From Aporrectodea caliginosa (taxonomy: Eukaryota > Annelida > Clitellata > Crassiclitellata > Lumbricidae): a stretch of DNA of 64,000 nt. Below the pieces are notes generated by a model, which had not been told where the DNA came from, ran no database searches, and saw nothing but the letters and a program-made list of their open reading frames with translations. The stretch spans positions 1,632,616 through 1,696,615 of the forward strand of contig JACEVL010000150.1 of NCBI GenBank assembly GCA_020284085.1, in the 5' to 3' direction. Below are positions 23,622 through 34,100 of this stretch, piece by piece (position 1 is the stretch's first letter; every line of letters starts with the position of its first letter). The translations under genes and the position numbers were made by a program.

Positions 23622-26600
23622 TTTATTCTTTAATGAAGCGCTGACAAACGCACTGTGCTGTACATGTACATGTTATGACGATTAAACAATTCACAAGAAC
23701 GCAAATTACAGAAGACATAAATCAACAAAGTTGCAGCCATGCAAGGCGCAAGCTCATTGTACTTTTTAGGGAATGAAGGTATGAGCTAAACCAAGGGGGC
23801 CTTATGGGAATTGAACCGGGAACCGAACCGGGTTCGGGAATCGAACTGGGTCCGGGTCCTACCGGTACATATAGAACAAACCACTTAAAACAGAAAATCA
23901 ACAATAATTTCAAGTGTCATTTCAGTTAAACTAGAAAATAAACATAATACAGTTTGAATATCAAACGCTGAATAAAATTTGTAAAGAACAAACTGCTTTA
24001 TGGTAAGCTCCTTGTCGTCTTCCATTCCCTCCTCTGGATCCAAATCATCAGTGAAGTCAGCCACCAGTTCGTAGATGGCAGATATCAGGTAGTCACGAAC
24101 AACCTCGAACCACGACACTCTCTTCGGAGGAGGGACATCTGTAAGGGACAAATGCGAGCCATTTTAAGAGAGATGTATGTATGTATTTGTGCTGGCCTCT
24201 AAATACTTGATGTAGCACCTTTCAAATACAAATACACCTAATACAAACATAGCTGTAGTTGATTGTATTGTATTGTATTTACGGATTTCTAAAGTGCCTC
24301 TCCCAGTACAACCTAATCATATGCATTCCCAGTGCGAAGAGCCCACAAGAAAAGAAACATCTTAAGACTATGGGCAGAGGCAGCAATACCCCCAGTTGAA
24401 ATCATGGAACGAGTCATACAGGGACGATCATTCCAGAGCAAAGGGCCAGCCGATGCATGTGCACGGTGCTGGGCAGTAGCAGTCCGAGCTACCAAGAGGT
24501 CATTTCGGTCTAAAAAAATGGAGAGGACGACCAGAAGCAGCCGAAGGGAGGTCGGTGGATAAGATCACAAAGATAGCGTGGAGCCTGACCCAAAAAATGC
24601 TCTAGAAGTAAGATTGTGGGCGCTCTTTACACAGTTCAGAAATGTACAGCGTTCAACAACAGAGCATTGATAGCACTGAGCAACAGCGAGTGAAGGACTG
24701 GCTCCAGGTAACTACTCGAGGGATGCTAAACCCCATAACTTAGGTTACTTTACACTAAAACAGTACTGATATATTCACACAGTTGATTGATGCATGTAAC
24801 AAGCTGTATGTACCCTTATTGAGATCAGTTTCTTCTGTGGCTTCTTGGGCTAAGTCCACAAACTCTTCTCGGTCAGCAGTCCTGCAAAATAAAGACAACG
24901 AATCCACATTCACATCTCTCTATATAAGTAACTGTTACAACTGGTATCTTTCATGAACTCAATCCAACTCATATAATACATCAACTTCTGTTGACACATA
25001 TTGTGATACAATGTAAAATAGCTCTACTCTGAAGCTGTTCTGGCCGAATACCAAAGAAGAGATTTGAAATATAGATGCATGCCCTCTATTTACCCTATCA
25101 AACTCGTCTGCATTTTAATCTATAATATTCTTATCTAGAAATTTTTGATTAGTGTGTTGCTTAATGGAACAAGCTTACCTATAACCTAAATTTGCACCGT
25201 AATTTATTTATCTGTTCTCTCCTTAGTTTTATTGTTTATCGGAGCAAATTTAGTCCAAAACATCAGAACTAATGCTTTAAAAAACAGTTAAAATGTACTA
25301 GCACTATGTAACACATAGCATTTGAACTGACAGTTGACATGGTAAAGGACTGCAGAAGTTGCTTGCTACTGACAATGCTATATACCGTAAATTGTCGTAA
25401 ATTACAAATTTATACAAGCTAAATTGCAATCTGTGATGTTCTTAATATTTTCTTTATCTGACGGACAATTTTATCTGACAGACAATCTGAATTTTACTGA
25501 ATCGAATTTTATTAAGTCTACCTCACAGGTTTTGATTTTCTTGCCCGTGTCAGCTCTTCATAAAGTTGTTTGGTCTTCTTTCTTTCAAAATCAAGTTCCT
25601 CGACGAGAGTGTCAACCTTGTGCTTAACCTTCAGGTCTTTCAGCTCCGACTCTACCAAAGAGAACCATACACTTGGCACACTGTATGTTTTCTGGACAAT
25701 GACAAATTTTTTTAATTTAATTATTCTATAACATAATTTGTATGCTCGGCCGTGTATTCACCTGGTGCGTGGCCAAGGCTCCCAGATATAGTGGATGGCC
25801 AGATCATCGGTGATGAATTTTATGTCTGTCCTTCGAGACATTCCACTTACCCATCACCGCCAAATGGCTGGCATCAGGACTGATGATGTTGATGATGATG
25901 ACATAATATAATTACTTGTGCAGCAGAGTTGTCATAATTTACAAAGGATGCCATCAAGCCACGGGCATATACTCAAACAATTCAAACTTTTGGGAAAACC
26001 CAGTCAAAACCTTCTAGGTCAGAGAAACCAGAAGTCAAACTAAGGTGGATGAGCAAGTTGAAATGGTCAAGTTGAGACCTCAATGATATTACCAAAGCTT
26101 TGGTCCAGCCACTGAATATGCCCAAGAGACCAATACTACAATACTGTGAGGCTAAACAATAGTTAGCTTGTTTGATGATTGAGTGCAGTATTTGTTGGTA
26201 TAAAGGGAGAGCATGGAGCAGAGATAGGCTGTCTGATTTAAATGCAATACCTAGCTAACTATAAGACAAATTTTAAACTGCATTATATGCTTGATGGGCA
26301 GCCACTGGAATGTGTTTGAAAACTCTATCCTTTTGAGTACTTCAATCAGTCAACATAATGCACTGTCAACATAAAGTACTGTCAACAGTGCTGTACTGTC
26401 AACAAACAGGAACAACGGTGCATTACGTCTTTACATCTTCAGGCTCCCATCTTTACACTCTTTCTTTCACCACAATTCATTTTCTCAACATGCAACTCAC
26501 TACAACAATGGACTAAGATACAGAAGCTAAAATAATCCCATATCTGCTACCAAATTAGCCCTACACACTATCTTGTTCATGCAAAATAAAATGCAATGAA

Positions 26601-26744
26601 TTCACTCAGTGTTTCATTGTCGATCATAACAGCAACGAGCTGTTCTTGTAATTGCGTCAACTGCATCTGATAAACATCATCTGTCACTTCCAAGGCTGAC
26701 TCGCCATCATCTTTCATCTTTTCCTTCCCCGAAAAGCAGGACAT
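13193..26744 (-). CDS. GRAMD4: GRAMD4-like protein (coiled coil, membrane segments, GRAM domain), 16 coding exons
   Basis: Exons, 5' to 3': 26744-26606, 25651-25522, 24881-24814, 24138-23990, 21690-21625, 20959-20868, 19770-19719, 19314-19258, 18522-18479, 18155-18046, 17690-17494, 16941-16803, 16263-16170, 15330-15249, 14332-14264, 13441-13193. They total 1737 nt, a 578-residue frame without internal stops, the length I recall for human GRAMD4. The start is the first ATG (MSCFSG) after an in-frame stop, but splicing from further upstream is possible. Residues 25-90 are heptad-rich (YQMQLTQLQEQLVAVM). Hydrophobic segments lie at about 177-215, 277-296 and 311-330. EKIKNLLMW, NYIYERFPRF, IWKELPTD and the GRAM block (FNLPLSERPLPGWEGGWRA, FLCLERY, ISLKDITHVEK, WVPGTGMSIEI, FGAILNRDECF; about 400-520) match the family. 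Human GRAMD4 promotes cell death at ER/mitochondrial membranes; the same role here is inference. The exon 4 donor (GTTCTT) and exon 11 acceptor are the least certain boundaries. Confidence 0.9.
14010..14205 (+). mobile_element. LINE 3' end in a GRAMD4-like intron
   Basis: The plus strand reads AFSVVGPSTWNGLSLMLRLL and LLKSFLFDRGWAGSAPE then stop, the typical end of a CR1-type ORF2. It is followed by the tail GAGGCGCTATATAAATCTCC and a GAATGAACGAAT repeat. The same tail recurs at 22250-22325, 37570-37605 (minus) and in a SINE at 62105. Orientation is opposite to the host gene. Confidence 0.8.
15420..15640 (+). mobile_element. LINE 3' end in a GRAMD4-like intron
   Basis: The plus strand gives MAKTRAFAFIGPALWNLLPP then FFSVGLSHWERL and a stop, followed by GAGAGGTGCTATATAAATTG and an ATACAATACAATACA tail. 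The ending SHWERL/KRL with CTGCGAGAGGYGCT also occurs at 40020-40375, so these are one LINE family. It is truncated at the 5' side, as is usual for LINE copies. Confidence 0.8.
16981..17300. other. Intron sequence, nothing recognised
   Basis: This lies between two GRAMD4-like exons (16803-16941 and 17494-17690). A short CATCAT run at about 17090 is the only visible structure. Confidence 0.4.
18735..18950 (+). repeat. Possible retroelement 3' tail
   Basis: The segment with CCCTGTTAGCGGGACGATGT (an inverted GCGGGAC / GTCCC stem) and ACAATAAAGAACTTTTG followed by T-rich DNA looks like a LINE or SINE 3' UTR with its own polyadenylation signal. I cannot assign a family. It is in an intron of the GRAMD4-like gene. 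Confidence 0.3.
18966..19003. repeat. (GTAT)n microsatellite
   Basis: About nine GTAT units in an intron. Confidence 0.95.
20157..20560 (-). pseudogene. LINE ORF2 C-terminal fragment
   Basis: The minus-strand frame reads STWMAKNAAEIEAAKKNTTF, ATIHHFVSLAFETLGECRG and later SVSALGCDNPTFQHG. The pattern AA..AE..K...Y..L...H.F.P.AFET followed by a GNAA-like end is seen near the C-terminus of some LINE ORF2 proteins. Residue order supports a fragment; the family is not named. It sits in a GRAMD4-like intron, on the same strand as the gene. Confidence 0.45.
21410..21453. repeat. (GATT)n microsatellite
   Basis: About ten GATT units in an intron between GRAMD4-like exons. Confidence 0.95.
21783..22325 (+). 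mobile_element. LINE 3' portion in the longest GRAMD4-like intron
   Basis: The plus strand gives LDYCCSLYAGLTV, GTRLVGRIPKFGHVSRYM, VLHWLPLSR and, in another frame, RSFSVVGPSTWNGLL, then the end GAPLSS-like stop. YCNSLLYGL..LQ..QN.AARL and LHWLPV are diagnostic of CR1/L2-group ORF2. It ends in GGGGCGCTATAAAAATGTTA and a GAATGAAAGAATGA tail. Several frame changes are present. Confidence 0.8.
22441..23258. repeat. Two tandem copies of a ~402-bp element with inverted ends
   Basis: Copy 1 (22441-22842) and copy 2 (22843-23258) are nearly identical head to tail. Each has TATCCATCTACTATC near its left end and AAGTAGATGGATA at its right end, an inverted pair. Copy 2 has an extra short duplication of GGCCAATGGCAACGCTG near 22998-23030. 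No coding capacity. It may be a MITE or SINE-like unit that became tandem, or the start of a satellite. It lies within an intron. Confidence 0.85.
23568..23622. repeat. (AAT)n microsatellite
   Basis: About 18 uninterrupted trinucleotide units. The following 80 bases (TTTATTCTTTAATGAAGCGC) look like a LINE tail in reverse. Confidence 0.95.
24255..24545 (-). mobile_element. LINE 3' end, same strand as the GRAMD4-like gene
   Basis: The minus strand reads LLVARTATAQHRAHASAGPL then LWNDRPCMTRSMISTGG, KMFLFLWALRTGNAYD and stop, followed by GGCACTTTAGAAATCCG and an ATACAATACAATACAAT tail. The same protein end (TATAQHRAYASFGPSLWN) is at 40020-40375 on the plus strand. It is a 5'-truncated copy. Confidence 0.8.
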
Positions 26745-26879
26745 CCGAAAACGAAATTCTGAGTTCGTTTCTAAAAAGACAATTCATAAAGTCCTACGAT
26801 CAGCAAGACCTGTGAAACATTGTCCAGTTTCAAGTTGGCACTCGTCTTCTCAAGGACTCAAAATCAACATTTCCCTGAC

Positions 26880-27030
26880 ATCACAACAAGAGCCACTGGA
26901 GGCTTACAGAGATGTGCTTGAAAGTGTGTTGTTCCTGGTACACGCCTTGCCTTTGACTGGCATTCATTCACAGTTCGTCATGTTTGCAACTCTCCTAATG
27001 AGATTGCCTTTTGCTCTAAACTGACACCTT
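26880..27030 (+). mobile_element. Short LINE ORF2 3' fragment
   Basis: TTCATTCACAGTTCGTCATG through TTTTGCTCTAAACTGAC matches, with changes, the reverse complement of 53095-53200, where the protein SFTVAGPSIWNSLPPH is readable. It lies just upstream of the first coding exon of the GRAMD4-like gene. Strongly decayed. Confidence 0.4.
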
Positions 27031-28112
27031 AGCTTTTCAGTCTGTGTGTGGTTCTTAATATTTCCTGCTGCCTGGCTTCAGTGTGCACTGTTTTCTTGTT
27101 GCCTATGGCTTAAACATACACTTCTTAACTATGTACAGAGGGAATTGTCAACTTACAGTTGTATGTAAAATAATAAAATATCGTATATGGTGTGCGTTCT
27201 TCAAGCTCTTTGTTCACTCAGTTACCAAATATTCTGTTTGATGTTATTATTTTATTAATACAATACTTAGTATTTAGTATAAGCTAGCTAATTTATTTTG
27301 GCACTTTAAACTTAAAGTATATAGGCATGATAGAAATAATAGTTAATGATTCATCAGTATACAAGCGGAATTTGTATGGACAACTGTTGCCATAGCGTTT
27401 GGACTCTTTAAACCACTGGGATTGATTCGAAGGGAGTTTAAACTCAAAACATGGGAGAAACCAGCAGTTTTCAGCAAGGACTATCTTATAGATGATCAGG
27501 ATTTAACTGCAATTAAAATGCTCAAAATATCTGCGAATTATCGTCTATTTGAATTTATACTCATCTACTGAGGTAGCGGTAACATTGCCTCGTTAAAATA
27601 ACTAACAATCCTGAGATTAGGAAGTGATCTTTGTTGTATATATGAGCTCGTAACGATGTCTATCGTCGGTCTAGTAAATTCCACCAAATATTGTCAGGTA
27701 TGGTTTAGATAGAACACAGTCATTCAGTTGTGAATTAGTAGTTCTGTGGAACCAACTATTGTATTGAAGATCAAACAGTTATTTGGATGGAATAAATTTG
27801 TCAGTTATCACACTTCATAAAGAAGCAATAGATGTCTTCAAAGAGTCAACAATTTCACCTATCTGCTACAACATACCAGGACTTAGCTACGATGACAACT
27901 GTAGAATATTATGGCTTCTATATTGGAGAAAATAAATAATATTCATTAATGTAAATCAGTGCCGTCTAGGTAGTTTAGGGAATATTTAAAAGGAGTGACT
28001 TTAATAGATTTCTAATATATTGTAAAAATCTATCTTATGAGCCATGACTGATGTTTTAAGTTGTCTACACTTAATATAAGGCACTTTATATTACCTCTCA
28101 CAACCAAGCACA
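27031..28112. other. Upstream flank of the GRAMD4-like gene, no gene seen
   Basis: AT-rich DNA in which the promoter or non-coding first exons of the minus-strand gene would be expected. No clear core promoter or CpG-rich patch is visible. Confidence 0.35.
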
Positions 28113-28178
28113 GACGAGAGATAGTGCGTTTGTCAGGCGCTAAATTAAAGAAAAGATATTATTATTATTATTATTACC
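28113..28178 (+). mobile_element. Retroelement 3' tail with ATT repeats
   Basis: GTGCGTTTGTCAGGCGCTAA, then ATTAAAGAAAAGAT and (ATT)n. The same 3' end closes the tRNA-derived SINE at 56120-56342, so this is the tail of that SINE or of its partner LINE. Confidence 0.55.
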
Positions 28179-28543
28179 AGTGTTGCTGTTCCTGGTTACG
28201 CAATTGTAAATACGCACTTCTTTAGCACCCCAAAATAAGGTAAACAAACCAGATTCTTTAAATATGTTATGTTACATAACATTGTGTTTGCCCGTCCGTA
28301 GGCCTATAGTTTAAGATTTCTCCTACACGCACAACATATAATTCCCGGCGCTATATAAACCGACAAGACACTGATTTCTAGCAAAATGAGTTTAATTTAT
28401 AATTCACTTAGATTTTCGGGTAAACTTGCGCTTTAGGATCCGCAATTTTCTGATGCATATTTATAGTCAAAGTGACTATATATCCCAAGAGGTATCACCG
28501 CAGGTATCACCGCAACAGTAATATGCCCTCTACACCACGACCT

Positions 28544-28604
<61 letters not shown>

Positions 28605-28607
28605 CGA

Positions 28608-29002
28608 ACTGGCTACGGTACCGTCCGGACGGTAGCGTTATTTCTTTTCTACGGTACCGTCCGCAAATAATCTATGGGCGATTGCACATATCTATGGCGT
28701 GTACATCCGGTTGAAATAAATATTGGCAAAAGCCTGTCACGTTAAGTTGTTGTCTTCGCGTCGAATTTTTCTATGGCCGACAACTTGAGGGTCGGTTAGG
28801 GCCAGGTTAGTATTCGTGTCGTCGTTTAGTGTCAAATTAGGCGTCGTGAGGGTCGGTTAGGGTCAGGGTTAGGGTTAGTTTCGTTCATCTCTTAACTACT
28901 GCGCTATTGATGGTTAGGCTTTCACGCCATAGATATGTGCAATCGGCCATAGATTATTTGCGGACGGTACCGTAGAAAAGAAATAACGGTACCGTAGCCA
29001 GT
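28608..29002. mobile_element. 395-bp foldback MITE in a TA tract
   Basis: The arms are 28608-28702 and 28925-29002. They share ACTGGCTACGGTACCG, TTATTTCTTTTCTACGGTAC and ATAATCTATGG. The left arm carries a 17-bp insertion with the palindrome CCGTCCGGACGG. Both sides are TATATA, so a TA target cannot be separated from the repeat. The loop holds TTAGGG-like repeats. Confidence 0.8.
28853..28884 (+). repeat. Short TTAGGG-like run inside the foldback MITE
   Basis: GGTTAGGGTCAGGGTTAGGG followed by TTAG contains three TTAGGG or near copies. A related GGTCGGTTAGGG is at 28791. It resembles the animal telomere repeat but is far too short to be a telomere. Confidence 0.6.
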
Positions 29003-29395
29003 GCCATATATATATATATATAATATTTATTATATATTATTAAATATTATTAAATTATTAAATTGATTAAATATATAGATATAAAAATTTAATTAAATTA
29101 TTAAATTGATTAAATATATATATATTTATATATTTATAAATTTATATATATATTTATATTTATATATATTTATATATTTATAAATTTATATATATATATA
29201 TTTATATTTATATATATTTATATAGTTATAAATTTATAAATATATATATATAAATATATATATATATTTATTTATAAAATTTATATATATTTATATAAAT
29301 ATGTATATATATATATATATAAATTTATAACTATATAAATATATATAAATATAAATATATATATATAAATTTATAAAATATATAAATATATGGAT
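29003..29395. repeat. AT-rich low-complexity palindromic DNA
   Basis: Almost pure A and T, made of TATATTTATAAATTTATA units. The part at 29196-29240 is the inverse of 29315-29365 (shared TTATATAGTTATAAATTTAT), so it can fold into a hairpin. No genes. Confidence 0.85.
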
Positions 29396-29934
29396 TAGGG
29401 AACAACCGGAAATCGCTTCGGCCATTTGCCCCGGCCGGATATCGGGTTTTTCGGAACTATTCGCCTCGGCAAATAATACCCACGCAAATACCTACAATTG
29501 TGATATGATGAATGATGATAGTATTAATATTTATTATTTAATAATTATTAGTTATTACCATGTAGTACATGTACCATTACTTCAGTTTATTTCTTCTAGT
29601 CCACTTCTAGGGCTTGAACATTCTATCTTTTTAGTTAAATTAATTTTATTTCCATTTTTATTTGAGTTTTGTAACTTTTGTTTCGACTTGAAGCTTTCAA
29701 TTTTTTTATTGACAAAAAGTCACAAAATACACTAATAGAGACTTACAGTCGCTGTCGTATTTGTATATATATCTAATTGGTTCATTATTACAGGTAAAAA
29801 AATAATGTTTATGCTGATCTTTTTTTTATTACATGTAAAAAACGGTACTCGGTTCGTACCCGGATCCGGCAAATAGTACATCCAAATACTCGGATTTGCT
29901 ACCCGGTAGAAAATGTCTACCCGGTTGTTCCCTA
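29396..29934. mobile_element. 539-bp hAT-like MITE
   Basis: The ends TAGGGAACAACCGG (29396) and CCGGTTGTTCCCTA (29934) are perfect inverted repeats. Subterminal GGATATCGGG and CCCGGATCCGG blocks point in opposite directions. The flanks ATATGGAT and ATATATAT agree at six of eight bases, compatible with an 8-bp duplication in AT-rich DNA. A plus-strand frame at 29505-29735 is AT-rich noise. Confidence 0.75.
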
Positions 29935-30104
29935 ATATATATATATAAATTTATAAATATATATATGTATATATATTTATAAATTTATATATATATAATA
30001 TATATATTTATATATATATATAAATATATATAAATATCTATATTTATATATATTTAATATATTATATATATATATATATTTATAAATATATATATATATA
30101 TATA
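29935..30104. repeat. AT-rich low-complexity DNA
   Basis: Runs of TATATA and TATAAATT like those at 29003-29395; inner part of the large inverted repeat. Confidence 0.85.
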
Positions 30105-30689
30105 CATATAATAAGGTCGTGGTGTAGAGGGCGTATTACTGTTGCGGTGATACCTCTTGGGATATATAGTCACTTTGACTAATATGCATCAGAAAATTGC
30201 GGACCCTAAAGCGCAAGTTTACCGCACAGGAATAGTTGGCTAAACTAGTTTTATTTGTAAACAAAAATCTTCCATTAAACTTCCATTACTGACTAAATAT
30301 TAAACCAGATACCACACTAGTAATCGTGTAGGATCCTAAAAAATTAAATTAAGAAAATAAATTTATCGCATAAATACCGGTAATGATTAATTATCTATGG
30401 AATGAATCCAGCGTTCCAGATAGCCACGCTTAACTAATTTTTACCTAAAGTTTACCTAATAGTGTTGTAAGTGCTTGTCTCTTCGAGAACTCATCAGAAG
30501 AGATCCCGCTCTGATTGTACAAGACCACTAGAGAGCACGATCAACTAGAATGGTCCTCAACTGCTTGCGAAATAGAGACACTGAAAGTAGCCTACACCAT
30601 CAGGAAGCTATGTCGCAGATTGCATGGAAAGCCTGCTGCAGAATGAGGGACCGACTACTGCGAAGTATTAAGGTGCATTGCGGCAGTAT

Positions 30690-30978
30690 ACAACGGTGAG
30701 CACGCGTTGCTCCCGTATGCATACCGATGTTCTTCGCACCAAGAGGAAGTTTGGAAATCGTTCTTTTGCTGTCTCGGGACCTAGGGAATGGAACAGTCTT
30801 CCAGCTACAATCCGTCAATGTTCATCTGCTACTCAATTTAAATCAAAATTAAAAACTTATCTATTCTCATTATACTATGACTAAGAACACAGCGCAATGC
30901 GCTCTTGTGCAAGACTTGTCTTGTTAAAGCGCGTTATAAATGTCTAATTGTATTGTATTGTATTGTATGATGGCTAGC
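30690..30978 (+). mobile_element. LINE 3' end
   Basis: The plus strand reads RTKRKFGNRSFAVSGPREWN, SLPATIRQCSSATQFKSKLK and TYLFSLYYD then a stop at about 30882, followed by AAAGCGCGTTATAAATGTCT and an ATTGTATTGTATTGTATTG tail. The pattern is the C-terminal end of a CR1-type ORF2. The TTGTATTGTATTG tail is shared with the SINEs at 31854-32070 and 60149-60345. Confidence 0.85.
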
Positions 30979-31063
30979 CTCAAAGATTTGAATTTCGGAC
31001 TAGCACTTACGATCCTTACACGAATACCTTAAAATTGTAATCGTAAACTTCAAGTATCTAAAC

Positions 31064-31099
31064 CAAAGATGTTAGAGCCGTAGGCTAAGATATGACACT
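31064..31099 (+). repeat. Left terminal inverted repeat of the P-type transposon
   Basis: Thirty-six bases starting CAAAGATG; exact inverse of 35861-35896. Confidence 0.95.
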
Positions 31100-31179
31100 C
31101 CATGCATCTGAATGCACACCTCACCTACCTTGGGATGTGTGGCGCCACCAAACGAACGGATGGCCACGTTATCAACAAC

Positions 31180-34100
31180 ATGGCTTCGAAGCGAGGAGGA
31201 AATTGTTGTGCTGCAATTAATTGTAGCGTAAGGACGTACAATTCTCAAAATATTTCACTACATAGATTTCCGAAAGATGCCGCGAGGTATGTATAAAGTA
31301 ACCTATCAATTATTTTAATAAATGGTTGCATGCCGACTGCTGTCGGTGATATAGGGTGCTTGACACACTTCTCAGGACTCGGTCCGCTCGAATAAATTAT
31401 TGGTAAACAATTTTTCGGAAGCTATAAAAATACTAACAAAACTCGAGAGTGAAACTTTGCGTTGCTAGAGTGATGTTTGTGCAGTGATCAAATGCTTAAT
31501 TCTGATTCAAGCTTGAAATGTAGCTTTATGTTCCCCAGTCCATTTATATAGGGCCTATACCTAACAACCAGCTCAGAAGCCACCACCACTTAGGGGCCCC
31601 ACAGTTGCAATTATATTTTTTGTGTCCCTTCACTGCATGTGTCATCTGACTAGCAAAGAGATTCCAAGATTGACTAGTAACTTCTGAGTGGTAGGCTTCT
31701 GATTCTGAATGACCAATTTTGACCATTGTACTAAATAATCATAATTTTGAGGTGTGGGTTGTCTGTGTCGGAGACTGTAAATCAGCTGCACAAAAGGCAC
31801 CATATTGGGCACCCACGTGCCACACCACGCTAAATTCAGTCAGAGCTGCTAATGTGGCACGGTGGCCGACTGGTTAGAGCGGTTGACCTGTAACGCGGAG
31901 AATACGGGTTCGATCCTCATCGATACATACGGACCATGAGCAAGTCCTTCGCGCACAATTGCTCTGCAATATAATTGCCTCTTCGCCGCCAAGGCATGTG
32001 CACTTCTGATATTTGGGCCACCTTTGGAAGAAGGGTGATATCAAAGGCAGTTAGTTGTATTGTATTGTAGTTACGGCAATGTGAAGTCCTGCGACTTTCC
32101 CGGGTCCAGAGGACCCAATAGTAACGGAAAAACTAACCACTGGCAGATCTCAGGGCCATTCTGGCCATGCCACCCCATGAAATTTTCAATACGCAACTAA
32201 ATTTGCTTATAACATGCATTGCAAAATTCTATGATACGAACTGCATAGTTATATGCTGTTATTATTTTATTATGTGAGAACAGGTGTAAGAAGTGGAGAG
32301 TCAACACACGGCGTAAAGATCTGGACTGCAAAAGTGTTGAAGTGCTAAACAAAACCTTCCGTCTGTGCAGTAGGCATTTCGAAGATTCGCAGTTTATGAA
32401 CTCTAAACATGACAAGCTTATATGGAATGCCGTCCCAACACTGTTTGATGTTCCAAATAAGCCAGCACCAGTCACAGAAAAACGACGACATGTTGTCAAA
32501 CATGCACCAGAGCTGAATGCTTCGGCCAAAAGCAGCAAATCACCAGGACTTAAAAACATTCCTTCTGAACACAAGGACAGTACTAATGAAGTTCTTGTTG
32601 TAAAAGAGCCTTTTTCTGCAGCTGTCACTATCAGCAATGTTTTGCCTGCTTCATCGTCTGCTAACCTGGAACTTGTAAATGACCGGTCTGAAGGTTGCTC
32701 CAGGAGATTCTCATTTAACTCTTCAGACAAAAAGAAACTGAAGAATGAAATTGTCAGACTACGAAATCAACTGAGGAGACAAAAAGAAAAGGATAAACAG
32801 AAATCAAAATACAACAGTGGCTTGACACGTAAGCAAGAAGCTGCTTCCTGTGACCGTCTTATAGCGGAACTGTGCAACCATCTTCCCCCATCTACTGTCT
32901 CTTTTCTGAAGACTCAGATAAATATGGGTCTTGTTTCAAAACATGGTAGACGTTGGACAGTTGACGAAAAAATGTTTGCAATGTCTGTTTTTTACCAAAG
33001 CAGGAAATCTTACAAGCTGTTGCAAAATATTTTCTGTATGCCATCAAAAAGGACTTTGCAGCGAACGCTCCAAAATTGCAGCCTTTATCCCGGCTTTAGC
33101 AAGCAATTGTTTGATACCTTAAAAATAAAGATGCAGCAAGCCTCTGAGAAGGCTAAAGACTGTGTGCTAATGTTTGATGAAATGTCATTAAAACGAAAAT
33201 TGGTATACAACAGGGAGCGGGATTGTATAGAAGGTTTTGAGGATTTTGGTATACTTGGAACTACTCAGTGTATAGCTGACCATGTTCTCGTATTTATGTT
33301 GCGTGGAGTTTCGGTTAAATGGAAGCAGCCTCTTGCTTACTTTTTTGTAAGTGGGTCTGTCAAACCAACAATTTTGAGGCAGCTTTTGCATGATTGTCTG
33401 GCAAAGTTGGAAGAAATAGAGTTACTTCCTAAAGCTGTTATATGTGATCAGGGACCCACAAACAGATGTTATATGGAAACATTAGAAAAAGTGTCTGTTT
33501 CTCAACCGTTTCTGTTTCATGGTTGCAAAAAAGTATATGTGATTTATGATCCACCACATTTGCTTAAAAACATACGAAACAACTTTAAAAAACATGACTT
33601 TGTATCTAGTTCTGGAGAAAATAGGCAAAATGTGTGTTGGAAGCATGTTTCTGAATTTTATGCATTTGACAGAAATCTGCCTATTAGAATGGCACCTCGT
33701 CTGACAGATAAGCATCTTGATATGCCTCCATTTACTAGCATGCGTGTTAATCTTGCAGCACAAGTTCTTAGTCACTCTGTGGCAGCAGGTATTGAAACGC
33801 TTTGTCATCTTGGAAAGTTGGAGAGAGATGCAGAACATACTGCAAAATTTATTGATCTGTTTGACAAGATTTTTAATGCTTGTAATAGCCGAACAATAAA
33901 GAGTTCACAACCCATGGGCCATGCGGTTTCTAATGGTAGTGGTCATGATGTGTTCTTCCAAGACATACTGGCCTACTTGCAAGTCTTAAAACCTGCCAGG
34001 TCAAAGAAGGAACTGCCCTGCATTTTAGGCTGGCAGATTACAATAAAATCTATTATTGAACTGTGGAAAAATTTATGTGCAGAGAAGAAATATAAGTTCT

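Larger units (their letters stand above)
28419..30223. repeat. 1.8-kb nested inverted repeat
   Basis: The left arm (28419 to about 28600) reads GGTAAACTTGCGCTTTAGGA through the ACCACGACCTTATTATATA region. The right arm (about 30105-30223) is its near-exact inverse, ending TAAAGCGCAAGTTTACC. The left arm has an extra CAGGTATCACCG copy. Between the arms lie a second inverted repeat (28608-29002), AT-rich DNA and an unrelated MITE (29396-29934). No clear target duplication at the outer ends. It may be a foldback transposon that later collected other elements. Confidence 0.85.

Noticed and set aside
28853..28884. Chromosome end (telomere)
   Set aside because: Only three to four TTAGGG-like units, inside a mobile element, with ordinary sequence on both sides.
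31854..31930. A functional tRNA gene
   Set aside because: The A and B boxes fit, but the cloverleaf is imperfect and the unit continues into a SINE body with a LINE-type tail.
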